A program made the position numbers and the translations under genes. 35,544 nt of DNA from an uncultured Acetatifactor sp. (GTDB lineage: Bacteria > Bacillota > Clostridia > Lachnospirales > Lachnospiraceae): positions 1-35,544 of the forward strand of contig CAJUSI010000075.1 in the NCBI GenBank assembly GCA_910589035.1. Reading direction: 5' to 3'. The notes beneath the pieces are model-generated. The model was not told the DNA's origin and searched no databases. It saw only the letters and a list, made by a program, of their open reading frames with translations. Position 1 is the first letter of the stretch. Every line of letters begins with the position of its first letter. Shown here piece by piece: positions 1-8,699 of this stretch.

Positions 1-1039
1 CGATGTGACCATGGTAAAGCTCCCGGAGGGCTACAACGGATTCTTCATCCATATGGACCACAGGCTGATCGATTCCTGTGGGCTGGTGGTCATGATCAAC
101 GACCTGATGCAGCTTTACACCCACTATAAATTCGGTTCCGCCTATCCGCAGGATCTGGCCGTCTTCGAGGAGGTGCTGGATAAGGACCTGAAAAGGGCCA
201 ATAACGAGAAGCGCTTTGCCAAGGACAAGAAGTTCTGGGACGATCAGCTGGATACCCTGGGCGAGCCGCTCTATTCCGATATCCAGGGGCCTGCCGTCCT
301 GGAAGAGGCAAGAAAGCTGCATGGAAACAAAAATTTAAGGGCGGCGGACATCGAATTGAAGAATCTGTTCGTACAGGTGAAGGATTATTATCTGGAGCCG
401 GAGCCCACAAGGAATCTGATTGCTTTTTGCATGAATCATCAGCTTTCCATGACGAACCTGCTGCTCCTTGGTATCCGCACCTACCTTTCCAAGGTAAATG
501 ACGGCCAGGAGGACATCACGATACAGAACTTTATCTCAAGGCGTTCCACCCACGACGAGTGGACATCCGGAGGAAGCCGGACGATTATGTTCCCCTGCAG
601 GACCGTGATTCCCGCCGATATGGAATTCCTGGCGGCCGCCTATGAGGTTCAGAATGTGCAGAACCGGATCTACATGCACAGCAACTACGACCCCGCTCTG
701 ATCCGGGAGGAGATGCGGAAACGCTATCATACGCCGGAGAATACCACCTATGAGAGCTGCTACCTCACCTATCAGCCCATGCCGGTGAAGATGGACAATC
801 CCCACCTGGTCAGCATACCTCAGCATTCAAAATGGTTCGCAAACGGCGCAGCCACCAAGAAAATGTATCTGACGGTATCCCATACCGGAAACGGGGAGAT
901 GAACTTCTCCTACCACTACCAGACGGCCCATTTACAGGAGCATGACATGGAACTCCTCTACTATTATATGATGCGCATCCTTTTCAAGGGCATCGCGGAG
1001 CCGGACATGACCATCGGGGAGATCATAGAGCAGATATAA
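1..1039 (+). CDS. Condensation-domain protein, 5' end outside window
   Basis: The reading frame is open at the left edge, so the true start lies upstream and only the C-terminal ~345 residues are visible. The fragment starts just before an H-R-L-I-D-S-C-G segment (about residues 19-26 of the visible part). This fits the HxxxDxxG active-site motif of NRPS condensation and related acyltransferase domains, with Asp in place of the usual first His. Such domains are normally about 430-450 residues, so roughly 100 residues are missing. The rest (FWDDQL segment, later DPALIREEMR and SYHYQTAHLQ segments) fits a condensation fold. No carrier or adenylation domain is fused to it; those functions are in the next two genes. 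It probably joins an acyl or aminoacyl group held on the ACP to an amine or alcohol acceptor. The product is unknown. Confidence 0.75.
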   Translation, partial: DVTMVKLPEGYNGFFIHMDHRLIDSCGLVVMINDLMQLYTHYKFGSAYPQDLAVFEEVLDKDLKRANNEKRFAKDKKFWDDQLDTLGEPLYSDIQGPAVLEEARKLHGNKNLRAADIELKNLFVQVKDYYLEPEPTRNLIAFCMNHQLSMTNLLLLGIRTYLSKVNDGQEDITIQNFISRRSTHDEWTSGGSRTIMFPCRTVIPADMEFLAAAYEVQNVQNRIYMHSNYDPALIREEMRKRYHTPENTTYESCYLTYQPMPVKMDNPHLVSIPQHSKWFANGAATKKMYLTVSHTGNGEMNFSYHYQTAHLQEHDMELLYYYMMRILFKGIAEPDMTIGEIIEQI

Positions 1040-1138
1040 GGTCCGGGTGAAAGCACGGAGCCGACATCAGATATCATGTCTGGAAGAAATCAGAGAACAG
1101 GTATAAGGTCCGGGTGAAAGCATGGAGCAGATATCATG
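1035..1138 (+). repeat. Direct repeat containing the stop codon of the condensation gene
   Basis: A 27-bp segment at 1035-1061, starting TATAAGGTCCGGGTGAAAGC and including the TAA stop, recurs at 1102-1128 with one mismatch (period 67 bp). A second shared piece, CAGATATCATG, follows both copies (1068-1078 and 1128-1138). The second copy therefore repeats the gene's 3' end in the intergenic DNA. The remaining spacer up to the ACP (1139-1295) shows no ORF or RNA that I can support. Confidence 0.85.
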
Positions 1139-1295
1139 CACCGGACAATATCACAGCGGCAGGACAAACACGCCTGGGCTGCCAGGCCAACCGCCCGTCT
1201 GCATTGCAGAGAACGGCAGGCAGGCCGCAGGATTGCAGCCGTACAGGCAGAACAGATTTAGTCCGGAGTTCCCTTCCGCATGGGGATGCCGGAGC

Positions 1296-1346
1296 GCGAC
1301 TTTACCCTTTAGAGCTATCGCACAGCGATTTAAATAGGAGGAAAAA
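1296..1346 (+). repeat. Dispersed leader repeat in front of the ACP (uninterrupted copy)
   Basis: Positions 1296-1332 match the - strand of 24289-24325 with a single mismatch over 37 nt. The match includes ACCCTTTAGAGCTATCGC and a short ATCGC-aca-GCGAT inverted repeat. The homology continues through TAAATAGGAGGAAAAA, the ribosome binding site, once the 99-bp element in the other copy is removed. Both copies sit directly before a translation start, here that of the ACP. Confidence 0.85.
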
Positions 1347-1348
1347 AG

Positions 1349-1588
1349 ATGACACAGGAAATGCAGTTCAAAGAAATCGTAGCACAGTATTGCAGTATGG
1401 ATCCCGAAAAGATTACAAACGATATGAGATTCCGGGAGGATCTGGGCTTCAGCTCCCTTGACTTTATGTCGTTTCTGGGAGAGCTGGAGGATACCTTCGA
1501 TATCGAGCTGGAGGAGGAAGACCTTGTACAGATCCTTACCGTTGCGGAGGCTCTTGAACTACTGGAAAGATTACAGGAAGAAGCATAA
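1349..1588 (+). CDS. Acyl carrier protein
   Basis: A 79-residue acidic protein of the usual size for a stand-alone acyl/peptidyl carrier protein. The DLGFSSLDFMSF segment (about residues 31-42) is the phosphopantetheine attachment helix start, and the first or second Ser of GFSSLD is the expected modified residue. A strong AGGAGG ribosome binding site lies 8 nt upstream of the ATG. It sits between a condensation-domain gene and an AMP-forming ligase, 33 nt before the latter. It therefore most likely carries the acyl group activated by the ligase and offers it to the condensation enzyme. A role in general fatty-acid synthesis is unlikely, because no fab genes are near and the family-typical DSL motif is replaced by SSL. 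Confidence 0.88.
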   Translation: MTQEMQFKEIVAQYCSMDPEKITNDMRFREDLGFSSLDFMSFLGELEDTFDIELEEEDLVQILTVAEALELLERLQEEA

Positions 1589-1621
1589 GGCCGGTTCCGG
1601 GCCGGAAGGGAGGGATACAAA

Positions 1622-3175
1622 ATGCTCATCAGGAATATTATAGAAGAAAGCGCCGGAAAGCATGCCGACATTATGGCGGTAAAATGGCTGGCAAAAAAGG
1701 AGATCCATGAAAGAAGCTACCGCGAGCTGGCGGAAAACATAACTATGGTACGGAAAGGCCTGCTGGCGGAGGGTTTCATCGGAAAGCATATCGCTCTGAT
1801 CGGAGCCAGCTCTGTGGAGTGGATCGAAAGCTATCTGGGCATCATTACGGGCAGGAATGTGGCCGTGCCGCTGGACGCAAATCTTCCCGGGGAGGATCTG
1901 GTGGATCTGATCGACCGCTCGGATTCCGAAGGGCTTTTCCTGAGCCCGAAGCACACCGCCCTTTTGGACGCGATCACAGCCGGATGTCCGAAGCTGAAAA
2001 AAATATGGATTCTGCAGGAGCAGGAGCCGGATGTGCCGAATGCCGGGGCCGCGTCCCTGCTGTCTCTGATGGAGCTTTCCAAAAGCACAGAGGCTGACTC
2101 GGACAGCCCCGCTCCCGGGGATACGGCCACCATCATCTTCACATCCGGAACCACCGGAAAGAGCAAGGGCGTCATGCTGACCCAGGATAACCTGGCATCC
2201 AATGTGGCGGCCGTGGATTATACCAGGGAGCCCGGAACCGTGATGCTCAGCGTGCTTCCGATCCATCACGCCTTCTGCCTTGTCATGGACTGGCTCAAGG
2301 GATTCTCCCTGGGGGCCACCGTATGCATCAATGATTCCCTTCTGCATATGGTAAAGAATATGGGACTGTTCAAACCGGACGTGATGCTCATGGTGCCGTT
2401 AATGCTGGAGACGATCTATAAAAAGCTTTCCGCCGCCAGTCCTTTGATTCCCAAAAAGCTGGTAGCGGCAAAGGCCTTCGGCGGAAACCTGAAAATCATC
2501 TTCACAGGCGGCGCCCATCTGGATCCCTATTACATCGATAAGTTTGCCGACTACGGAATCGACGTCCTGGAGGGATACGGCATGTCGGAATGCTCCCCGG
2601 TGATCAGCTGCAATCTGCCGGACGACCACAAGGCAGGCTCTATCGGCAGGCCCCTTTCCAATGTGGAGATAACGTTCGAGGACGGCGAGATCCTTGTGAA
2701 GGGAAGCAGTGTCATGAAGGGCTATTACAAAATGCCCGAGGAGACTGCAAAGACTCTGGAAGGCGGATGGCTCCATACAGGGGATAAGGGGTATCTGGAT
2801 GAGGACGGATTCCTGTTCATCAACGGGCGGGTCAAGAACCTGATCATTCTTTCCAACGGCGAGAATATCTCCCCGGAAGAGATCGAGAACAAACTGGCCC
2901 TGGATAAGCTGGTGGGCGAGGTGGTGGTAACCGGCGAGAACAACGGACTCACCGCCAGAATCTATCCGGATCAGGACGTGGTGGCTGCAAAGCGGATGAA
3001 TGAGGAGAAGATTCAGAAGGAGCTTCAGGCATTTCTGGACAAATACAACAGAAATCAGCCCAGCTACCGCCAGATCACAGGGCTTGTCATCCGGAAACAC
3101 CCTTTTATCAAAAACTCCACCCGGAAGATAAAACGGCAGGACGTTCTCATCGACGAAGAGCTCCCTACGACATAA
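1622..3175 (+). CDS. AMP-forming acyl-CoA/acyl-ACP ligase
   Basis: A full-length 517-residue member of the ANL adenylate-forming superfamily. Visible motifs in order: the P-loop-like FTSGTTGKSKG (173-183), EGYGMSECSPV (317-327), GGWLHTGDKGY (381-391), the hinge region GRVKNLIILSNGENISPEE (402-420), and a C-terminal STRKIKR whose Lys (about 502) is the expected catalytic lysine. It should activate a carboxylic acid as its adenylate and load it as a thioester. Position right after the ACP suggests the ACP, rather than CoA, is the acceptor. A ribosome binding site (GGGAGG) precedes the ATG. Substrate identity cannot be read from the sequence; a fatty acid is more likely than an amino acid because the overall layout resembles long-chain acyl ligases, but this is inference. 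Confidence 0.88.
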   Translation: MLIRNIIEESAGKHADIMAVKWLAKKEIHERSYRELAENITMVRKGLLAEGFIGKHIALIGASSVEWIESYLGIITGRNVAVPLDANLPGEDLVDLIDRSDSEGLFLSPKHTALLDAITAGCPKLKKIWILQEQEPDVPNAGAASLLSLMELSKSTEADSDSPAPGDTATIIFTSGTTGKSKGVMLTQDNLASNVAAVDYTREPGTVMLSVLPIHHAFCLVMDWLKGFSLGATVCINDSLLHMVKNMGLFKPDVMLMVPLMLETIYKKLSAASPLIPKKLVAAKAFGGNLKIIFTGGAHLDPYYIDKFADYGIDVLEGYGMSECSPVISCNLPDDHKAGSIGRPLSNVEITFEDGEILVKGSSVMKGYYKMPEETAKTLEGGWLHTGDKGYLDEDGFLFINGRVKNLIILSNGENISPEEIENKLALDKLVGEVVVTGENNGLTARIYPDQDVVAAKRMNEEKIQKELQAFLDKYNRNQPSYRQITGLVIRKHPFIKNSTRKIKRQDVLIDEELPTT

Positions 3176-3296
3176 AAGGGGCATTCCGCAATCAAAACCC
3201 GGCAGCGAGCCTCATTGTTCGCGGGAATAAAGGCGCTGGCGTTTTCATAGAACGCCGGCGGATAACTCCCTACGACATAAATGGGAGCATTCCCGC
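3161..3296. repeat. Short direct repeat at the convergent ends of ligase and TetR genes
   Basis: CTCCCTACGACATAAA at 3161-3176 recurs at 3266-3281 (period 105 bp), and both are followed by a related GGG(A)GCATTCC stretch. The first copy encodes the last residues and stop of the ligase on the + strand. The second encodes the last residues and stop of the TetR gene on the - strand. The 3' ends of two convergent genes are therefore made of the same duplicated sequence. Confidence 0.75.
3234..3260. terminator. Stem-loop between convergent genes, possible terminator
   Basis: CGCTGGCGTT (3234-3243) and AACGCCGGCG (3251-3260) form a 10-bp stem with one G-T pair around a 7-nt loop. It lies between the converging ligase and TetR genes, where a two-way terminator would be expected. 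No strong T-run follows on either strand, so termination is inferred from position. Confidence 0.4.
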
Positions 3297-3848
3297 CATA
3301 AAGGCCTGGGTCAGGATATCGGCCACCACCTCCGCCGGAGCCTGGAAATCCTCCCTGCTCCATTTGTGAAGGACGCCGATCGTACTGCCGATCGAACAGG
3401 CGATCATGTAGGATACCTCTTCCCTGCTGTGCTCGGAAGGCTCCGTATCCTGCATGACCTTCGCCACATAGCGGTGCAGCATGGTGATGGATTTCTCAAA
3501 AAAACCGTCCCCTCTGGGACTTCTGAGAAGATTGGCCAGAAACGGGTTCGTCCTGGTGTAATCGCAGATCGTCAGAAAAAAGGATTTGCACATATCATGG
3601 TCGTTCTTCGGATGGAATGTCTCCATGAGGGAGAAAATATCCTGAATCGTCTTATCCTCAATATCCGCCACAAGAGCCGGAATATTTTCGTAGTGATTGT
3701 AAAAGGTGCTGCGCACCACTCCGGCTCTTTTTATGATATCGGACACCGTTATCTTATCCATATCCTTTTCCTTCAGAAGCAAAAAGAACGCGTCGTATAT
3801 GGCCTCGTCAGCCACATAATATCTTTCATCCTGTATTTCATGCGTCAT
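3270..3848 (-). CDS. TetR/AcrR-family transcriptional regulator
   Basis: About 192 residues, the normal TetR size. The N-terminal helix-turn-helix is visible as ITVSDIIKRAGVVRSTFYNH, matching the family pattern in which the recognition helix ends with S/T-F-Y-x-H. The C-terminal two-thirds is the variable ligand-binding and dimerisation region. I chose the ATG at 3848 because an AAAGGGG lies about 11 nt upstream; a start at 3884 adds 12 residues but has no binding site. It converges on the acyl-ligase gene, so it is a candidate repressor of that cassette, sensing an acyl compound. No operator could be assigned. Confidence 0.85.
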   Translation of the reverse strand: MTHEIQDERYYVADEAIYDAFFLLLKEKDMDKITVSDIIKRAGVVRSTFYNHYENIPALVADIEDKTIQDIFSLMETFHPKNDHDMCKSFFLTICDYTRTNPFLANLLRSPRGDGFFEKSITMLHRYVAKVMQDTEPSEHSREEVSYMIACSIGSTIGVLHKWSREDFQAPAEVVADILTQAFMAGMLPFMS

Positions 3849-3952
3849 TCCGCAGCCATCCCCTTTCCCAGCCTTTCTAACCATATTCTACCTGAAAGCC
3901 ATGGGAAATGCAATTCCATTTTTATGGCCTGTGTTTAGCTCCCAAATCGGCA

Positions 3953-5541
3953 CTAAACCACGGCTTCCACAATCGTCTTTCCGCCAATGGAGCGCTCCTT
4001 CACCCCTATTTCCTTCTTTTTATTAAAGTTGAAGCTGAGCATATATCCTTTATCTTTGTGATAGAACTCCAGATAGTCGATAAGCTGCCGTTCGCCCCTT
4101 TCATTGTATTCATTGCCCCGCCATAGCTTAAGTTCGACGATGAACTGCTCCCCTCGATAACCCACGATCACATCTGTGCGCCTGGCATCCCTTGTCTGTG
4201 CCTCAATATAATAATTGCCGGTGCCATTGATAATCGGCTTCAAATATAAAAGGAAAATTTTCGTCCAAAGTTTTCCACAAATTTCATGTCCTTTTCGCCA
4301 TAAATCTCATGAAAATAAGCGACAAACTTTTTCAGAACCAGATCCATATCCAGCCTGCCATTTTTGATGAACCCTATTCTGTCGGTCTCTCCCTGCGAAA
4401 ACACCTCACTGGTAACGGCTTCTCTCGCCATGAACAGATTCAGCAGGCACATCTCAAAAATACGGTTCGCCACAGCCACATGGCCGTCTTCTTCCTTTAA
4501 AAATCCAAACATGACGCCGAGATTAATGGACTTCTCCTCCGGGCTGAAGGGTATCCTCTTTCCACGATACAGAATGTCCTCTATCATACTGTGCAGCTCC
4601 GGATGGTAATCAAGCTGTTTTGCCATGCTTTCAAACAGCGGCATGTTTTCCTTCAAGAGGATCGCCACCGCCTGCTCCACGCTTCTCTTTGACCAGAGCG
4701 CCGCAAAATCCCCGTGCGCCTCTTCCTGAGAAATGTCTTCACTGATGCACTTACAGATAGCGGAAACAAGCACCGGATAGCCCGACGTATATGCGTATAT
4801 TTCCTCTGCCACCGCCCCGATGTCCATCCCTGCATGATGATCGGCCTCATATTCCCGCAACATGTCGGCGATCTGGGCTGCCGAAAAGCTCATGTCCACC
4901 TTAAACCTTGCGGCGATATTCCATGGGCTATTATACTGATGCTCCTTCTCAGGGCGCAGCTTCAGTTTCAGATTTTTGATATCATATACCCCCGCAAGAA
5001 TCACGGAATGAAAAGCCGGCATCTTATCCCGCTTCAGATAGTACCCTCTGATCTGTGCCAGGAAATCGAGAAACACCTGATTGCTCGATGCACTGTCAAT
5101 CTCGTCGATCATCAGCACAACGGGCTTTGGCGCAGCCTTGCACATTCCGCTCAGCCGGACGAACAGCTCGTTCAGGCTGTTGTTTACTGCCTTATCCGTA
5201 AGCTCCTCCAAAGGCTTCCGCAGATCTCCTCTGCCGTCTGCCCCTGCCAGGACAAGCCCCTCCACCACAGCGCCGGCAAAAACACGCACAAAAGCCGCTT
5301 CGTCCGCAAAGTCTTCCGTGCCCATCAGCTGGAAATCCAGCGCCAGGACGATATATTCCTCTTTCAGGTAGCGCTCCAATGCATTCAGGGTGGTGGTTTT
5401 TCCATATTGCCGTCCTCTGTTTACGACAAAATATTTTCTTTTGTCAACCAGCTCCGTTTTAATCCGGGCAAGCCTGTCATCAAGCCGCACCATATAATGT
5501 TCTTCCGGTCTGCATACCCCTTCTGTATTGAAATGTCTCAT
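3953..5541 (-). pseudogene. AAA-ATPase with PD-(D/E)XK nuclease domain, frameshifted
   Basis: The 5' part encodes a P-loop ATPase (Walker A GRQYGKTT, Walker B VVLMIDEID) that stops shortly after NFGRKFSFYI. The next frame continues as the missing nuclease-like tail (KPIINGTGNYYIEAQTRD, then a D...ELK pattern in TDVIV...EQFIVELKLW). The total length is 1589 nt, one short of a multiple of three. Adding one T to the run of four T at about 4258-4262 restores one continuous protein of about 529 residues, the layout I know for this Clostridia family. ATG 5541 has GGAGG about 8 nt upstream. The family is widespread and often multicopy; its role is unclear (defence or mobile-element associated has been suggested). 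Either a real pseudogene or a homopolymer sequencing error. Confidence 0.8.
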
Positions 5542-5661
5542 CCCTTTTTCCTCCAATGCTGCACCATCTAGAGTAATCCGCTTCCCCGTTTTATTTTAAA
5601 CCCATATCCTGTTTCTTTCAATAGATAGTAAGGAAAAATGTGCTGATTGGAAAGGGATAGC

Positions 5662-5905
5662 ATGGATATCGTAATCAAACCAATGGAGTCTGATTCTGAA
5701 ATCAGGGGAAAGGCGTATGTCCACTGGAAAGCGTGGCAGAATGCCTATTCAGGGCTTGTTGATCAGGCGTATCTTGATGAACTTACCATAGAGAAATGTA
5801 CAGATATCGCATTCCGCTGGCTGGATAATCTTCTGATCGCCAAAGAAAACGGCAGGGTCATTGGCTTTGTTGGGTATGGCATATACGGGGACGACCCATT
5901 TATGT
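5662..5905 (+). pseudogene. GNAT acetyltransferase, truncated after its N-terminal third
   Basis: A good ribosome binding site (GAAAGGGA) precedes the ATG at 5662. The protein starts like a GNAT N-acetyltransferase: DIVIKPMESDSEIRG, then AWQNAYSGLVDQAYLD and AKENGRVIGFVGYGIYGDD. Homology stops at about 5905, before the acetyl-CoA binding segment, and the frame runs on as unrelated sequence overlapping the end of the opposing oxidoreductase gene. The 125 bp between the break and 6032 is of unknown origin. The gene cannot make an active enzyme. Confidence 0.7.
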
Positions 5906-6031
5906 CTGGGTCCTTGAAGGGAATCGCAAGCCGTCTGTCCCCGGTTCCAGCACTTTCCGGAGACGTTCAGGATAGTTTCGGTAAATCTTCCGCTTTCGCC
6001 AAAACTCTATGCGAGGCATCGTATGGTTTCC

Positions 6032-7426
6032 CTATTCCCGCTTCCGGCAGTCCGTCTGGGCCGGACCGTCCATCAGATGCCCTTCCCGGTCGAAACGGGA
6101 GCCGTGGCAGGGGCAGTCATAGCTTTCCTCCTCCGGATTCCGCTCCAGCCTGCAGCCCATGTGGGGACAGTTGGGAATTATCTCTTTGTTGCCCGAGGGC
6201 AGGAGATGCTTTGCCAGGCCCTTCACGGTGTATGCGCCATGCACGACCAGCCCCTTCGCCGCACGGGCCGTAAAGTGCCTTTGGGGCGAGAAAATATCCG
6301 CTTCCGGGCAGTCCCTCCCGCTGATCATGGCTGTCAGAATGCGGGCGCTGACCATGGAGGAGGTCATGCCCCATTTCCCAAAGCCCGTGGCCACATACCA
6401 GTTCGGTTTCCGCCCGGAAAATCTCCCGATATAGGGCAGTCCGTCCAGAGTCATGCAGTCCTGCGCCGACCACCGGAACGCCTCCCTGCATCCGGGATAC
6501 AGTTCCCCGGCCCTGCTGCGCAGCATCCCATATCTGCATCCGGTGACTGCCCCCTGCTTCGAGGGCATTTCCGCAGCTGTCCTGCGTCCCGGGTTCACCC
6601 CTGTCCGATGACTTCCGCCTCCGAGAAGCAGATAGTCCCCGCAGGTCCGGAAGGAGAGCCCGCCCGGGTCAATCCCCAGATACATTCCCTCCGGTCTCTC
6701 CGCCCCTTCCAGCCCTATCACATAGCTCCGCTCCTGGTGCATCCTGGCAAAATAGTATCCCGGCACATTGATAAAAGGATAATGAGCGGCGAACACCACA
6801 TGCTCTGCCGTCACCGTCCCCCTGGCCGTCTCCACTCTTCTGCCCTCCACCTTCAGTACCCTGGTCTGCTCATAGATTTCCAATCCCTCCGACATTTCCG
6901 CCAGGAATTTCAGCGGGTGGAACCTTGCCTGATCTCCGAACCGGATCACGCCTGCCACCGGGAAGGGAAGCTCACATTCCGTCTCAAAGGATGCCTTTAT
7001 CCCCAGCGACGACGCTGCCTCTGTCTCCCGCTTCAGAAGCTCTGCCCCTGACCGGGAATACAGATATGCCGGGCATCTGACGAAATCACAGTCAATTCCC
7101 TTTTCCCGAATCAGCCTTTCATATTCTCCGATGGCGGCTTCGTTTGCCGCGGCATAATGCTCTGCCATCCTGCGGCCGAACGTCCGAATCAGCCCGGCAT
7201 AGATCAGATTGTGCTGGGAGGTAATTTTGGCCGTGGTATTCTTCGTCTGTCCGCTGCCTATCCTGTCTGCCTCCAGAACCACCGCCCGGATACCCGCCTG
7301 TTTCAGGTAATACGCTGTCAAAATTCCCGCCATCCCTGCCCCGATGACCACGGCCTGCGCCTCCATATCTCCCGGAAGCTCCCTCCGCCTCCTGATTTCT
7401 ATTTCCTCGGTCCAGATCGATTTCAT
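6032..7426 (-). CDS. FAD-dependent oxidoreductase with C-terminal Rieske domain
   Basis: A 464-residue protein. The N-terminus has the dinucleotide-binding VVIGAGMAGILTAYYL motif followed by an acidic residue (VVLEADR), as in DAO-type FAD enzymes. The TTAKITSQH segment is typical of the Clostridia/Bacillus family with a Rieske tail. The C-terminus carries the [2Fe-2S] Rieske pair, CPHMGC and CPCHGSRFD. ATG 7426 was chosen because CGGAGG lies 8 nt upstream; an ORF start 30 nt earlier has no such site. Substrate unknown; relatives are annotated as glycine/D-amino-acid-oxidase-like. It is transcribed alone, and upstream lies the repeat array at 7550-7609. Confidence 0.85.
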   Translation of the reverse strand: MKSIWTEEIEIRRRRELPGDMEAQAVVIGAGMAGILTAYYLKQAGIRAVVLEADRIGSGQTKNTTAKITSQHNLIYAGLIRTFGRRMAEHYAAANEAAIGEYERLIREKGIDCDFVRCPAYLYSRSGAELLKRETEAASSLGIKASFETECELPFPVAGVIRFGDQARFHPLKFLAEMSEGLEIYEQTRVLKVEGRRVETARGTVTAEHVVFAAHYPFINVPGYYFARMHQERSYVIGLEGAERPEGMYLGIDPGGLSFRTCGDYLLLGGGSHRTGVNPGRRTAAEMPSKQGAVTGCRYGMLRSRAGELYPGCREAFRWSAQDCMTLDGLPYIGRFSGRKPNWYVATGFGKWGMTSSMVSARILTAMISGRDCPEADIFSPQRHFTARAAKGLVVHGAYTVKGLAKHLLPSGNKEIIPNCPHMGCRLERNPEEESYDCPCHGSRFDREGHLMDGPAQTDCRKRE

Positions 7427-7549
7427 ATTCTGCCTCCGCTGTATCCTGCCCCGCATGGCCAGGCTGTGCAGGAACCGGCCAGATTCCCTCGGGCAATGAG
7501 CCCGGCGGCTGCGAGGCAGTCATTTGGCAAATGCCGCGAGGGTAATAAT

Positions 7550-7609
7550 GTGTTAAAACACATCGTGTTAAAACACATCGTGTTAAAACACATCGTGTTA
7601 AAACACATC
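7550..7609. repeat. Four tandem 15-bp copies of GTGTTAAAACACATC
   Basis: Four exact head-to-tail copies of GTGTTAAAACACATC. Each contains GTGTT-AA-AACAC, a near-palindrome with 5-bp arms. The array is about 125 bp upstream of the FAD/Rieske start and could be a cluster of operator sites or a plain minisatellite. No spacers are present, so this is not a CRISPR array. Confidence 0.9.
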
Positions 7610-7710
7610 GCCATGCCCCCAGTAAGCTGCAGGGAATTAACCCTCTTTGGGGCTGAATCACATGCCAGTGTGTTCGTGGGACACATTCTGCCTGAAGCGG
7701 AGGCTTAGGA

Positions 7711-7748
7711 TTGTGTTGTGTTGTGTTGTGCTGTGTTGTGTTGTGTTG
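7711..7748. repeat. TTGTG pentanucleotide microsatellite
   Basis: Seven to eight tandem TTGTG units with one interruption (CTGTG). A five-base period outside an ORF suggests a variable-length locus prone to slippage. It lies near the centre of an otherwise gene-free 590-bp stretch. Confidence 0.9.
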
Positions 7749-8018
7749 ATAGCATATGCCAAAATGATTTGATTATACTCTAATCTGCCGCAATTTTATA
7801 TCAGGTATGCCAGAAGCTGATAATTATCGTTATCAGTTTATCCGCAGGCCGAGGACAGAAAGTTCCATACGCCAAAACAGCTTCCCAGCTCCTCGCCTTT
7901 GAGATTTTCTCTTTTATTTCACTGAAAGCGTCTGCTGTACTTTGGTCAGCAGGATAATAAACCGGTCTCCGGCATAAATCTGCAATACGGTCAGCTGCAC
8001 ATACTCCGCGCATATTTG
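7749..8018. other. Non-coding stretch without a supported gene
   Basis: Between the microsatellite and the DUF1905/DUF1801 stop. A 70-codon ORF exists on the - strand (7801-8013), but it has no ribosome binding site and no family resemblance that I recognise. I see no terminator, RNA or mobile element here. Confidence 0.5.
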
Positions 8019-8699
8019 CTATGCATGGTTACCGGTTTCCCAGCACCACCTTGCAATCTTTTCAATCAGCCCGGCGTCAATCCTGCCATAGGGAATACGG
8101 ATCGTCCCCTTATCGGTTTTGTAGCCTTGAAGTTCCTCCGCAAACTGCCTGACGGCCTCAGGCCCCGGATACAGCCCGATATGCTCCTTTGAAGCCGCAA
8201 AGTGAAGGATATTGTGCTTTTTCCAGTAGGTCGGCATACTCCAGGAGATGCGTTCTTCCGCTTCCGGCAAAGCTTCGCGAAGAATCCGGCGGATTTGCCG
8301 CAGTTCTTCCTGCTTATCCACGTCCTGGCTCAGAATATACTCCTCAATGGTCCCTGGCTTTTCACCGCAGTAATGGCTCTGCTCTTTTTTCCTGAATTCC
8401 CTTCCGCATTTCGGACACTTCCACATGGTTATTTTCTCTCTTTCCCTTTCCTGAAGGATTACTTCAACCGTATCGCCAAAGCTTTTACCGATCTGGCGGC
8501 GTATCTGCCTGGTGACGCCGATGATATAACAGGGCGTACCCATTTTCACCACCTGTCCCTGGTATGGAATTCCGTCAAAAGTCGCGTTTACCAGCAGACG
8601 GCCCTTTCCGAAAAGCTCTTTGATGTCATAAGGGACTTCCACATAGGCGGCATCCATGCCTTCATTTTGAAGTATCGTTGCCTGAAATCTTAATTCCAT
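8019..8699 (-). CDS. DUF1905 / zinc-ribbon / DUF1801 (YdhG-like) protein
   Basis: A 226-residue protein with three parts. Residues about 1-90 resemble DUF1905 (FQATILQN, YVEVPYD, GKGRLLVNATFDG). Residues about 94-112 hold a small zinc ribbon (CPKCGREF...HYC). Residues about 115-222 resemble DUF1801/YdhG (EAEERISWSMPTYWKK, FAASKEHIGLYPGP, GTIRIPYGRID). AGGAGG lies 5 nt before the ATG. DUF1801 members such as the YdhG/FrataxinHomolog group have been linked to iron handling, but the fused form is uncharacterised as far as I know. Transcribed alone; no partner gene is evident. Confidence 0.8.
   Translation of the reverse strand: MELRFQATILQNEGMDAAYVEVPYDIKELFGKGRLLVNATFDGIPYQGQVVKMGTPCYIIGVTRQIRRQIGKSFGDTVEVILQEREREKITMWKCPKCGREFRKKEQSHYCGEKPGTIEEYILSQDVDKQEELRQIRRILREALPEAEERISWSMPTYWKKHNILHFAASKEHIGLYPGPEAVRQFAEELQGYKTDKGTIRIPYGRIDAGLIEKIARWCWETGNHA

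Noticed and set aside
5906..6031. Second gene fused to the GNAT fragment
   Set aside because: The sequence after GYGIYGDD resembles neither GNAT nor any family I can name, and much of the continuing frame is a shadow of the opposing Rieske gene.
7550..7609. CRISPR-like repeats
   Set aside because: The 15-bp units are head to tail with no spacers and there are no cas genes in the window.
7801..8013. 70-codon ORF on the - strand
   Set aside because: No ribosome binding site, no recognisable family and no supportive context; listed only as non-coding DNA.
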